A stretch of 64,000 bases of DNA from Carya illinoinensis (taxonomy: Eukaryota; Streptophyta; Magnoliopsida; Fagales; Juglandaceae): NCBI RefSeq assembly GCF_018687715.1, contig NC_056760.1, positions 26,883,501 through 26,947,500 of the forward strand. The letters run 5' to 3'. A program made the translations under genes and the position numbers. Within the stretch, counting starts at the first letter, position 1; each line of letters opens with the position of its first letter. The notes beneath the pieces were generated by a model. It did no database searches and had not been told where the DNA came from. It saw nothing but the letters and a program-made list of their open reading frames with translations. Of the stretch, positions 1-11,757 are shown piece by piece.

Positions 1-325
1 ACGTTTGTCATCTCGGAGCAAGAATATAACCTTCTGTACTTTCGGAGTTTTGGATATTTGACATTCTTCTCAAACATTTTAACCCTTTGCTCTCTGCTTA
101 AACCGCTCTGCGTCTGTGCCTCCCTCAAACGAAATGACAAGTTGGTCGCGACCTTGGCAGCTTGTTTCACCATCTTCTATTCTGACCACCTTCGAAGGCA
201 TCTCCACCTTGGAAACAACAGGTTTCGATTCGGCCATTGCAAGTAGCAACGCAGTTCAATCTGGTAATTGCTATTCTACAGTTTTTAATTTGGCAGTAGT
301 ACTTTTGGAAACCTTTAGTTCGAGA
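1..325. other. Unassigned sequence at window edge
   Basis: I recognise no gene or mobile element here. Short open frames on the plus strand carry no known motif. The sequence ends where the duplicated block beginning near 326 starts, so it lies outside that duplication. Confidence 0.4.
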
Positions 326-1527
326 AATTTGGGAATGTTATCGGAATAATTAATGCAAACAATTCCCTGAAGCAACTTAAATATTTTCCATGATCAGTAC
401 TTGAGAAACATAGCAAGTTTGGAATATGCATGAGCACTTTTGGAAAACTTGAGTTTGATAAATATTCAAATGTTGCTTTTACTCGAAATTAAAGCTTGTA
501 ATCATATGTGCACACATCACTGAAGCAACTTAGGTATTTCATGGCTTGACAAACTTAGCAAGCTCGGAATATTTCATGGCTCCAATATACCAACATTGCG
601 AGTGGATGAACTCTTTAATTAGTTACTCATAATTTAGGTTTCAATACCTTAATTTTCCCTTTGAATTAAAGTCCTGGTGGACCGACGTGTACGGACTATC
701 AATTTGGTAAGAATGGTGAAAGGGGAAATTAAATTAGATTATTGATTTAATCCATTAAATGAAATTATATACATATACACGAAGATATCTTAAGTTATTG
801 CTCAAAGTTGAGTGCTTTAAGTGGGAGACACATATAAACACAAAATGATTCATACAAAACTTATTATTGTCCATTTAAATTTAATAGAAATATATATACA
901 TTTGTAAACAGGGAGAAATTAAATTTTAAAAATACAGGCGGAATTTTGTCCTTTTATGGTTTTGGGCTTGTGGCATTTTAGGAGCTTTTAAAAAGAGTGT
1001 GTTGCTCGATAAGATCTGATATAAGTGAGCAAGTTTTGGGCACTTTTTTTAAAAAAAAAAAATGAATAAATAAATATGGGACATATATAAAAAAATAAAA
1101 ATTTTCACTTTTTTTCTTTTAAATAAATATGTGAGGCTTGCATATCCTGAGACTGTATCTAGCATTACTTTTAAAGAATGTGAATTTCTCAACATGAAAA
1201 TATTGGTGAGATTTTATTATGCATCCTCTAAGTTTTTTACATTTTCAAAGAAATAGAGATTTTCAAGCATCTTATTTTTGGAACATGGATGTCGAAAACA
1301 ATATTAGATTCTTTAAAAATAAGTTCTCATTTGGGTAATCTACTAAGTCGATTTTGCTAAATCTCATCCGTAAGTTATTCTCAAATTCGCTAATAGGCGA
1401 AGTTTGTCCAATAAGCATTTATTATAATTGCTTGAAAACTCAAATATTTATAATTTTGACATTGATATTTACCAAATATGATTGAATTTGAATTTTCAAA
1501 GAAACAAAATATACATGATACGTTAAT

Positions 1528-2071
1528 TGTTGTGACAAACACGCATACTAACGATGGCAAACATATAAAAGCAAGCAACGATCAAGCAATCGTACACACA
1601 CAATTTAGTGGCTCGACAACGTGTTTATGTCCACAAAGTTACAAAAGTTTTATTAATTAGAGGAGATTACAACCACACAATATCAACTTACTCTCTCTAG
1701 GGCTTTTTCTCTCTCACAATATGCACTCGCACTTTTGCCTCTTTTGTTCTCATTGAAAACTGCTGAAAACACATGTACAATAAGTCAAAATATTACATAT
1801 TTATAGAAAACAGTGCTGAAAACCCTAATTGGCAAAAAATACGTTAATCACTCGAGTAGCGTGCCGAGTGCACCTCAAGTGAACAGCTAATGAACATTGG
1901 CTCAAGTGAACACTAGGCTTTGTGTCTCTCTCGAACCCATGCACTGTCAAGCACATCTCAAGCGAACTCATGGGATGAGCTTCGCTTGAGCGCTTGGTCG
2001 AGCGACAGTCGAGTGAACTCATGGGTTGCACATTTTCTACTTCTAAACCAGGCTTCACATGTAACCCAACA
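1528..2071 (-). mobile_element. Copia 3' LTR, copy 1
   Basis: Read on the minus strand this is a 544-bp LTR beginning TGTTGGGTTACATG and ending CACAACA, so the ends are TGTTG and CAACA. It follows 'gagagattg', a purine-rich stretch typical of the sequence just before a copia 3' LTR. A TATA-like element ('ctataaata' on the minus strand, near 1800) and an 'aataaaa' signal downstream fit an LTR promoter and polyadenylation region. The outer side lacks a primer binding site, so this is the 3' and not the 5' LTR. The internal region has lost integrase, reverse transcriptase and RNase H. Confidence 0.7.
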
Positions 2072-2157
2072 ATCTCTCATTTGAAGACTGGTTCTCTACA
2101 TGCCAGTCACTGTTTCCAGCTAAACCCTATAATCTCTACAGCTCATAGCTCCCATCT

Positions 2158-3190
2158 TCATACTATAAAAAGCAGTGAAGTCAAGCTCAACTTCAGCTTT
2201 TCACGTGCATCGTCCTCATTCAGCATACCCACTGGGCGACTCACAACTCCTACTGCACTAGGAGTATCCGGTCTCAAACCGACCCTAGTAACATTAGCCA
2301 ACTTCCCCAGGCTTACATGAGGAATAGAAAAATTGACTCCATTTTGCTTCCTCATCTGATTTCTGTGACCAAGCTTGCCTTTTTTCACTCTTGTATTTTC
2401 CTGCACATCACTAGACTCTGATGTTAAATATAAAGAGTTAGATCTCTTACCATACACCAAGACTAGCGCACCCTTAGTGATCTTCCATGCTCCTCCAGAA
2501 AATGCTACTATCTAGCCAATGTCATCAAGATGTACCATAGAGATTAGGTCTTTCTTCAGATCTAGAACGTGTATGACTTGTTGTAAAGCCCACACACCCA
2601 TGTTTGGAAGTGTGATGCACACATCACCCACTCCCACTACATCGAGTGCCTTTCCATCAGCTGCGTACATCTTACTAAAATCACTAGCAACATAGTTATG
2701 CATAATCTCTCGATGTGATGAGGTGCTATGGAACGAAACCCTTGAATCCAACACCCAATCATCAATTGGACTGTGCAATGCAAGGATTAATGCATCTTGT
2801 ATTTATTTAGCCTGCATTCATAGCATCATTCTCAGCACTTTCCTTATTCTGGCGGTCTCTCTTGTTGTGGCCTGGCTTGCCATAACTTCAACGCATGACC
2901 TCTTGCCCAGATTTCGTCTTTCTCTTATCCTTGTTCTTGGAGCTTAAACTATCATGTCTTCTGTCTTGATTGTCAATGTTCAGGTCCAATTCCAAACTCG
3001 AGAACTCACTATAGTCTCTTCTACGGACCTTTGCAACAAGAATTATGTCACATACGTCATCGTAGTTCAGTTTTATATTGCCTACTAAACTACTCACCGC
3101 CATCCTCATGACCACCCAACTTTTTGGCAACGATGCCTATAAAATCAATACTTTGATTTCATCATCAAACTCAATCTCTACAGAAGAAAA
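2158..3190 (-). pseudogene. Copia gag-protease remnant, copy 1
   Basis: Minus-strand remains of a Ty1/copia polyprotein. In order they show the end of gag (FSSVEIEFDDE, then a conserved 'VAVSSLVGN'-like stretch), a basic region, and a damaged CCHC zinc knuckle (CGKPGHNK with the last Cys replaced). The start of the protease/GAG-pre-integrase region follows ('DDWVLDSRVSFHSTSSHREIM', where the usual DSGAS active-site motif is DSRVS, so the protease is presumably dead). After 'YGKRSNSLYLTSES' the frame runs into an unusual basic tail (2158-2460) and then the 3' LTR, so integrase, RT and RNase H are deleted. Frameshifts and stops break the frame. Upstream gag is interrupted at the TGATT target site (3192-3196). 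Confidence 0.8.
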
Positions 3191-3196
3191 TTGATT

Positions 3197-3434
3197 TGTA
3201 ACGCCTCGATCTCCCAGGGATCGGAGAATTACTACACGTCACTTATAAACTTGTCTCCTAACACATCTAAAATCTTCAAAGATTTCGAAAACAATAAAAA
3301 ATATCATATTTTTCAAATAAACACATAATGATATCTATATAGTCATTTTTACAAATAACATAAATCAAAGGGTTCACAATTTCCCATTGGCCCTAACAAA
3401 ACAAACTGAAAAATCCTTAAGTCTTACTGAACCA

Positions 3435-3465
<31 letters not shown>

Positions 3466-5570
3466 AAAAAAACAAGAGACAATAACATGTCTAAGGGACA
3501 GCAGAAAGTCCTTCTATTAACAGTACCGTAAGGTATCCAAACACCCTATCCTCAACTTAGCTTTGCTCACAATTTCTATTCTTGAGCCTCAACTAAACCA
3601 TTCACATCATTTGAAAAATATTTGTAGACAAGGGGGTAAGTTATTAACAATTCAATAAATAAAGCACATATACTAGTTTGAACAACATGAACTTTTCATA
3701 AAATTTCATATGCAGGAAATAGAAAAATTTTATTTTCAAATGCAACTCTCAAAATATATTATCAAGGAAGAAAAATAGAGCGACATTTTAATCTTTTCAT
3801 ATTTAGAATAAAACAACTATTCATATTGAAAAACACATTGGCATAACATAATTGAACATTCTCATTTTGTCATATCATATCGTATCGTATCATATCATAT
3901 ACCATGGTAGGATTGTGCTATCTCCAATGGCCAAATTAGGTAGTATCATATTGTGAAACTTTCCATTTTTCAATCTGGAAGTCTCGAGTGTGCACACAGG
4001 AAGAACACATAAAAGACAACTTTGCTTCCAACGTGGGTGCATTCATATCACATCATATCATATTGGTATCAACCATATCAAATGGACCAGTATCATCATA
4101 TTAAAACCATATTCAGAATCAAAATAAAAACAAATAAGTATGGCAAAGGTTTTTTTTTTTTTTTTTCATATTCATATCACATCAAATTACGTGCGGAACA
4201 CATTCATGTAATTTTCAAATGATAAAACATATATCCAAAACATTTCATATCACATGAACAAAAATCTCAAATATCATATTTGCTCTTTTTCACATTTCAG
4301 AACATGTCAAATATTGCTCATGTCTACAACTTTCATGTCAAAAAATATTTTCTCTTTCATATATATTTCATGAGTGAATGCAGAACACATAATTAAGGTT
4401 GTTTTTACATTTTCTTTTCAAAACATAACATTCACATTTTTACAAATCAACCTCAGTTCCCTTCTTTTTTATGGAATCTAGCATAGGAACCCTACTTACT
4501 TGATTCTTGCAGCGTAATATTTAAGTCTTGATTTTGAACTCTAATAATCTTGTCACCTATTCATAAAATACTATACACTACGTGTTAATTACTAACAAAA
4601 CAACTTTGATCTAAATAATTAAAACCCACAATTCCAAACCATATTTTATCAATTTATGCAACTCAAACATCTACAATATAACCTGGATAGCCCACGTTTC
4701 AACCTCGAATATCATAATTGATATTAACCTATACATCCACCGTGACCCACATCAAACTCAAATAATTAATATATCAACCCCACTACAACAGGTCATAACT
4801 CCAACCAACCACTAGTGAGTCAACCAAAAAGCAATACATAATACAACCTTTCTCTGTTCATAATTCCACAAAAAATATTCAAAACCTCATAATCTTAAAC
4901 GGCTCCCAAAAGGGTTCATTACTATTTATTTCCAATGCAACAAAAAATAAAAAATAAAAAATCCAGTAATTAACTCTAACACTAGAGTCTTTGAAACTTA
5001 GGAAAAAAATCACGCGATGGAAACATCCGAATAGACAAGTAAAAGAGAGAACGATGCTTACCTTGGGTTCAAATCGACAACTTAGAATTGAAATCCTACC
5101 TAAGACACAACACCAATTTCACAAGAAATCTGCAAGTGGTGAGAAAGAGAGGGTCAGCTGTGAGGGGCTGTGAGGCTAGAAGAAAAAAAAAAAAAAGATG
5201 GAGAGGGAGATGATGCTTACTATAGCTCTCTTGGGCAACTAACTTAGACAATCTCCCAAACCGCAACACGAAAAACCACTAGAAAAATCGAAGGGCGTGA
5301 GGGAGGGAGATAGAGTGAGTTTCAAGAGTCCTGAGAGTGAGGAGAAAAAAATCTTTTGCAAAACTGAAAGGATAAAAACAATAGGTGTTTGAGGGAGGAA
5401 AAATACGCCCTGGTGGAGTAGTTTTTGGAAAGTGAAAACCGTAAAGAAGGAGGGAGATAACCTACTAGAAAGAAAAATCAAGAAAAAAATGAAGGTGAAG
5501 ATTACTTACCAGCAATGACGTCGTGTGAGGGTCTTCAAAAAAAAAAAAAAAGGGTGAGTCTAGGCCTGTA
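3197..5570. mobile_element. TGTAACG-type LTR, copy 1 (truncated by gypsy LTR)
   Basis: Starts TGTAACGCC right after the TGATT target site in copia gag and runs about 2.37 kb to the gypsy LTR at 5571. It is AT-rich, with a C-then-A homopolymer (about 3434-3472) and a 'catatcatatcgtatcgtat' simple-repeat zone near 3890. Short frames inside have no recognisable motif. Its far end (GGGCCTTACA) is absent in copy 1 but present in copy 2 at 16393-16402. Confidence 0.65.
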
Positions 5571-6225
5571 TGATGGAAGCTTGCTTGCTCTTAGGTGTAT
5601 ACGGTCGTGTTGGATGGATCAATTAAGGATTATCTCGGGGCAACACCAAGACCCAAATTGGTTGGAGTATGAAAATCAAGACTAACTCGGGTTAGCACTC
5701 AATTCTCGGCAACAAGTGTTTAAACTCTTATTGAAAAATGGTATAATGAAAATACAAGGCAAAACCAAAATAAATAGAGCTAGGTTTCGGCTAGCCCTCC
5801 CCCAATCTAGATCTCAATCCAAAATAATTCAAACTCCTAAATCTAAGGGAAACAATCCTTAAAATTAATGAAATAAATCTACTAATTAACAAATTAGTAA
5901 AATCTCTAATTTTTAGAAGCAACAACTCGGTCACTTGCTCCAATCTGCCTTATCCCTAAAATCAAGGACCTCAACCCCTACAATCAAGGGATTTAACTCA
6001 TCCTCTAAAATCAAGAAATTTGCCAAGAAGCCTCATCTTTAAAATCAAGGGATTTGCCAGCCACTCGATCAACCCGTAGGTGGCAAGTGGTTGGTCCTTC
6101 TTGCATCTCCATCAATACTCTCCCCTTCAAGGCTGACCTTGTACTCAAGGTCAAGATCCTGAAATTTGCTCCTTGCTCATCCTCTCCTAAGTCTTCCTCC
6201 TCCTTTGATTAATGTGGATGTTTGG
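5571..6225 (-). mobile_element. Gypsy 3' LTR plus pol end, copy 1
   Basis: The LTR (5571-6114, 544 bp) has TGAT...ATCA ends and matches 14125-14648 and 15829-16377. The next ~110 bp, read on the minus strand, is the 3' end of the internal region, with 'LEYKVSLEGE' and a purine-rich 'gaaggggagag' as polypurine tract. This copy retains a little pol-side sequence ('gaggaggaagacttagg') that was deleted from copy 2. Confidence 0.7.
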
Positions 6226-7404
6226 GTTAGGAATGGTTCCAAATCAAAAATATTGGAAATGCCATCCATTAAGATTATGGTACAATATCTTAAAGATTCC
6301 AAATCATACTGTAGGCACCATTTGTTGGAGAATTAGGATATAATTGTTCAGTTAGAAATATTATGAAAACATGTAGTTAGTATTCCATACAAATTTAGGA
6401 ATGTTATTAGAATAATTAATGCATACAATTCCCTTAAGCAACTTATATATTTTTCATAAGTACTTGAGAAACATAGCAAGTTTGGAATATACATGAACCC
6501 TTTCGGAAAACTTGAGTTTCATAAATATAGAAATGTTGCTTTGACTCGAAATTAAAGCTTAGAATCATATGCACACAAATCACTAAAGCAACTCATGTAT
6601 TTCATGGCTTGACAAACTTAGCAAACTCGGAATATTTCATGGCACCAATATACCAATATTGCGAGTGGATGAACTCTTTAATTAGTTACTCATAATTTAG
6701 GTTTCAATACCTTAATTTTCCCTTTGAATTAAAATCCTGGTGGACCTACGTGAATAGACTATCAATTTTGTAGGAATGGTGAAAGGGGAAATTAAATTAG
6801 ATTATAGATTCCATCCACTAAATGAAATTATATACATATACATGAACATATCTCAAGTTATTGCTCAAACTTGAGAAATAGATCTGGGATATGTTTGAGC
6901 AATAATAAGTTTTGGGCACTTTCCTTGAAAAAAGTGAATAAATAGATCTGGGAACCCATATAAAAAAATAAAAATTTTCATTTTCTTTCCAAATGAATGT
7001 GTAAGGCTTGCACACCTTGAGACTATATCTAGCAGTACTTTTAAAGAATGTGAATTTGAATTTCACAACATGAAAATACTGGTGAGATTTCATTATGCAT
7101 CCTCTAAGTTCATTACATTTTTAAAGAATTAGAGATTTTCAAGCATCTTATTTTTGGAGCATGGAAGTCAAAAACATTATTAGATTCTTTAAAAATAAGT
7201 TCTCGTTTGGGTAATCTACTAAGTCGATTTTGCTAAATCTCATCCGTAAGTTATTCTCAAATTCGCTAATCGGCCGAAGTTTGTCCAATAAGCATTTATT
7301 ATAATTGCTTGAAAACTCAAATATTTATCATTTTGACATTGATATTTACCAAATATGATTGAATTTGACTTTTGAATGAAACAAAATATACATGATATGT
7401 TAAT

Positions 7405-7947
7405 TGTTGTAACAAACACGCATACTAACGATGGCAAACAAATAAAAGCAAACAACGATCAAGCAATCATATGACACACAATTTAGTGGGTCGGCAACGT
7501 GCTTACATCCACAGAGTTACAAAAGTTTTATTAATCAAAGGATATTACAACCACACAATATCAACTCACTCTCTCTAGGAGTTTTTCTCTCTCACAATAT
7601 GCACTTGCACTTTTTCCTCTTTTGTTCTCATTGAAAATTGCTGAAAACACATGTACAATAAGTCAAAATATTACATATTTATAGAAAATAGTGCTGAAAA
7701 CCCTGATTGGCAAAAATATGTCATTCACTCGAGTAGCGTGCTGAGTGCACCTTAAGCGAACGGTTAATGAATATTGGCTTGAGGAACACTAGGGTTTTTG
7801 TCTCTCTCTAACCCATGCACTGTCAAGCACACCTCAAGCGAACTCATGGGATGAGCTTCGCTTGAGCGCTAGGTTGAGTGACAGTTGAGTGAACTCATAG
7901 GTTGCATCTTTTCTACTTCCAAACCAGGCTCCACATGTAATCCAACA
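7405..7947 (-). mobile_element. Copia 3' LTR, copy 2
   Basis: This is the duplicate of the LTR at 1528-2071, with the same ends (TGTTG to CAACA on the minus strand) and essentially the same length. It differs by point changes. One, TCCAACA instead of CCCAACA, is at the start of the LTR read on the minus strand. Confidence 0.7.
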
Positions 7948-8928
7948 ATCTCTCACTTGAAGACTGGTTCTCTACATGCCAGCCACTATTTCCAGCCAAA
8001 CCCTATGACTCGTGGTCGAATGTGCTTCCAAGTGTTGAAGTGTCAAGTTGTATCAAGGATAAGCCCAGAATCGTGTTCCACAGGGACAATGGGTTATCAA
8101 AGCGTATAGGAGATTTGTGAGTAACAAATGAATCAAGTATGAATGATGAAAATAAAATTCAAATGCAATGCAAAAAGATAATCGAAGTTGAAATTAGAGT
8201 TTCTAAAAAAAAAACAAATTAACGAACACTTGGGTTGAGCATGAGACTCTCTTTATTTTGGATTCTAGATAATTTTCTCGATTAACAACCCAATCAAGGC
8301 ATTGATAATCGGAAGATAAAAAGATAAGCTCAAGTTTTGCAATATTTTCCTAAGGGATTTTCTACTTTACTAGCCGAACACACATTAACAAACAACTGAG
8401 AGAGGCCTTGATAGTTTTCAAGCTTTTGTTGTGCCTTACGTCAACAACAAAACAAGAGCAAGAGCCGCAATCTATTTTCAATTTAAATCCGACTAGTAAC
8501 ATAGTGAAATCAACAATTATCAACAAAATATTGCATCGATCTAGAATCCAAAACAAATCACGTCCCATTCCACAACCCAAGTTTTAAAAATTAGCTACAC
8601 ATGATATTTCTAGCAACAAAAAATAATCTATTTAAAGCCATAACAAAATCTGAGAGCAAAAATAAACCCAAAATAAAAATGAGCCTAAACGAAGGAAAAA
8701 ATCGCAGCACAGGAAAAATAAAACCAAAGAAATAAAAGTCGAAGGGAAAAAAAAGAAAAGAATGAAAACGAAAATGGAGAGAAAAAAAAAAAACTACCGA
8801 AGGCCAAAATAAAAGTTGTTTGAAGAGGCCAAAACTAAACTGTAGAGAGAAAAAAATGAAGAACAACCCAGAAGAAAAATGAAAAAGCAACCGAACTAGA
8901 AAATGAAATCCAGCCAAAGGTCTCGCAA

Positions 8929-9398
8929 CCACTAAGAAACGAAGAAGCAGTAATACCAAGTGGAAGAAAAAAAAATAACAATAAAACTAAACATCCCGAG
9001 AGAGAGAGTTCCGTCTCCAACGAAAAAGACTCAGCCCAAAACTAAGAACAAGTAAAAAAACCAAAATGATAACCGACTGAAAGCTGTCCGTAAAGCTTCA
9101 AAGTGTAAAGAAAAAAAAGTTAAACATTCCCTGCTGCCTCACGGTCTAAACTACAGAAAAATACCACTAAGAAACGAAGAAGCAGTAATACCAAGTGGAA
9201 GAAAAAAAAATAACAATAAAACTAAACATCCCGAGAGAGAGAGTTCCGTCTCCAACGAAAAAGACTCAGCCCAAAACTAAGAACAAGTAAAAAAACCAAA
9301 ATGATAACCGACTGAAAGCTGTCCGTAAAGCTTCAAAGTGTAAAGAAAAAAAAGTTAAACATTCCCTGCTGCCTCACGGTCTGAACTGCAGAAAAATA
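8929..9398. repeat. 235-bp tandem duplication inside solo LTR
   Basis: Two head-to-tail copies, 8929-9163 and 9164-9398, nearly identical by eye. Among the visible differences are 'ctaaactac' versus 'ctgaactgc' near the ends. The near identity implies that the duplication is younger than the LTR family divergence. Confidence 0.9.
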
Positions 9399-9949
9399 AA
9401 AATAAGAACTACTCCTACTGCCTAACGAAAGTAACCCAACAATAAAACTCAAAAGTCAAAAAAAATGATGAAACCAAGAGAGAGAGCAAGCCTTCCGTCT
9501 ATATGAAAAGAAAACAAAAACTAAAGACTGCTGCCCCGAGACTCCAACGAAAACAGAGTTGTAAATAAAATGAAACTAGCCGACTGCTACTAAACGAAAA
9601 AGAAAGGAAATAAAAACTCTGCACTACTCTCCCTAGGTCTGAATGAAAAGTCAAAAAAAAAACTTCAAAACTAAGCTATTGCTGTAGCCGAATGAAAAAG
9701 AAAGAAGAATAAAAACAAGCTAAGCTACTGCACTGTCCTCAAAACAAAAACAAGAATACTTCCATCGGTGCTGCTGCTTCCAGCTAAATAAATAGCTGAT
9801 TCCCTGCTGTTGCTGCTTCCCGTCCACATGAAAAAGAAATAAAAAAACTCTGCTGCTGCACGTTCAACTTCCATGTGCAGAAACAAGAAAGGTGAAGTGA
9901 ACAGCTTGTCTTCGAGCCATGTGCTTGGTTCTATTTATCTTGCAATGGT

Positions 9950-10430
9950 CAGCACGTGTGGTGTGCTGCTGTCCGAAGGCTTTCTGCTGCTGTATGTTTA
10001 CTGGTCTGCATGTTTACTGCATGTGTGTTGCATGTTTGAGTCCGAAGGCTGCTGTCTGCTATAACGTCCGAGTGCCTTTCTGCTGCTGTGTTCCTGCATG
10101 TGTGAATCCGAATGCTTTGCTGGTCTACATGTGTGAACTGGTCCGAATGATGCTATCTGCTGTAACGTGCTGCGTGTGTGAGTCTACTGCATGTGTGTGT
10201 TGCATGTGTGAGTCCGAATGCTTTGCTGGTTTTGCATGTGTGTTGCATGTTGGTCTGCATGTGTGAGCTGGTCCACGTTTTCTGCATGTGTGCATTTCGA
10301 ATGATTGCTGTCCGAAGTGGTCTTTTTCTGCATGTGTGATTTGCATGTGTGAGTCCGGCTGTGTGCATGTGATGTCCGAGTGAGTTTGTTTGCTGTCCAT
10401 GTGATGCTGCTTGTGTGAGTGTTCCTGCTC
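9950..10430. repeat. Degenerate TGCATGTGTGA/GTCCGA repeat zone
   Basis: Many imperfect repeats of 'tgcatgtgtga' and 'gtccgaatg' with irregular spacing lie in the promoter-proximal part of the minus-strand solo LTR. Open frames on the minus strand here (His/Thr-rich) are by-products of the repeat and not genes. Confidence 0.7.
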
Positions 10431-10696
10431 CACTCATAATCAATTCTTTTATTTCTTTATAGGTCCCACTCTTTCTTTATTCCATATTTGCCCTATAATA
10501 TATAAATGAAATGATATTATAGTTTAAGTATTTCAAGAGCAAATATGAGACTTTGATGTGCAAAATATTATCATCAATAAATTTCCATTAAGTGTTAAAA
10601 TTTTGATGCATAATTAAGTGTTCAACCATTCTTTGATGTAATAAATCACTCACTAAAACAGCTTAATTATGCATTTCTAACACTTCATCATCCTAT

Positions 10697-11757
10697 CACC
10701 TCTACAGCTCACAGCTCTCCTCTTCGTGCCAGAAAAAGCACTGAAGTTGAGCTCACTTCAATCTCTCATGTGCATTGTCCCCAGTCAGCATATCCACTAG
10801 GTGAGTCCCAACTCCTATTGCACTAGGATTATCTGGTCTCGAACCGACCCTGGCAACATTAGCCAAGTTCCCTAGACTTACATGAGGAAAAGAAAAACTG
10901 ACTCCTTTTTGCTTCCTCATTTGATTTGTGTGACCAAGTTTGCCTTTTTGCACTCTTGTATTTTCTTGCACATCACTAGACTCTGATATTAAATACAAAG
11001 AGTTATATCTCTTACCATAAGCTAAGACTAGCGCACCCTTAGTGATCTTCCATGCTCTTCCAAAAAATGCTACTGTCTAGCCGATATCATCAAGATGTAC
11101 CACAGAGATCAAGTCTTTCTTCAAATCAAGAACTTGTATGACTTATTGGAAAGCCCAAACACCCATGTTTGGAATTGTGATGCGCACATCACCCACTTTC
11201 ACTATATCCAGTGCCTTTCCATCAGCCACATACATCTTACCAAAATCACCAGAAACATAGTTATGCATAATCTCTCGATGTGATGAGGTGCTAAGGAATG
11301 AAACCCCTAAATCCAATACCTAATCATCAATCAGACTGTGCAATACAAGGATTAAGGTATCTTATATTTCTTCGTTCATGCATTCATAGCATCATTCTCA
11401 ACACTTTCCTTATTCTGGCGGTCTTTCTTGTTATGGCTCGGCTTTCCACAATTCCAACACACGACTTGCTGCCAAGATTTTGTCTTTCTCTTGTCCTTGT
11501 TCTTGTAGCTTAACCTATCATGTCTTCTGTCTTGATTGTCAACGTTTAGGTGCAATCCCAAACTCGAGAACTCACCATAGTCTCTTCCATGTACCTTTTC
11601 AACATGGATCATGTCACATACGTCATCGTAGTTCAGTTTTTTATTGCCTACTAAACTACTCACCGCCATCCTCATGGCCTCCCAATTTTTTGGCAGCGAT
11701 GCCTATAAAATCGACACTCTGATCTCATCATCAAACTCAATCTCTATAAAAGAAGAT
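10697..11757 (-). pseudogene. Copia gag-protease remnant, copy 2
   Basis: This is the duplicate of 2158-3190. It retains the zinc-knuckle stretch CWNCGKPSHNKKDR, where the last Cys of the C-X2-C-X4-H-X4-C pattern is Arg. It also retains the basic tail found in copy 1. The tail is cut at its 3' side by the solo LTR at 8006-10690. The gag side is cut by the LTR inserted at 11763, and the missing upstream part of gag resumes at 16403. I infer a non-coding relic. Confidence 0.8.

Larger units (their letters stand above)
326..6200. repeat. Tandem segmental duplication, copy 1
   Basis: This block matches 6391-14700 in the same order: AT-rich flank, copia 3' LTR, copia protease/gag remnant, TGTAACG-type LTR, then a gypsy LTR. 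The left edge is near 326 ('aaatttgggaatgtta') and corresponds to about 6391 ('aaatttaggaatgtta'). The right edge lies in gypsy internal sequence just past the LTR at 6114. Copy 1 lacks the solo LTR present in copy 2 at 8006-10690. Within it, 326-1527 is AT-rich sequence with no gene that I can recognise. It may be the original target flank of the copia element. Confidence 0.85.
8006..10690 (-). mobile_element. Solo LTR, Athila-like relative (2.7 kb)
   Basis: Read on the minus strand it runs TGATGAAGTG to CGAGTCA. Flanks are CCCTA (8001-8005) and TCCTA (10691-10695), a 5-bp target duplication with one mismatch, and the copia sequence is continuous across the pair. Its first ~190 bp and last ~100 bp resemble both ends of the LTR at 49600-51263, so it belongs to the same lineage. 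The middle differs: it holds a 235-bp tandem duplication and a zone rich in 'tgcatgtgtga' and 'gtccga' words (about 9950-10430). No internal genes are present. Confidence 0.8.

Noticed and set aside
3880..4090. 'catatcatatcgtatc' array as a possible CRISPR-like or satellite repeat
   Set aside because: Irregular short pentamer drift with no spacers, and in a eukaryotic LTR. It is a simple-sequence zone.
8591..9020. Phe/Leu-rich 'membrane protein' frames on the minus strand
   Set aside because: Purine-rich sequence of the solo LTR read in antisense gives Phe/Leu/Ser runs. No start context or homology.
10125..10443. His/Thr-rich minus-strand frames of about 100 codons
   Set aside because: Generated by 'tgcatgtgtga' repeats in a solo LTR. 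Alternative frames give similar peptides.
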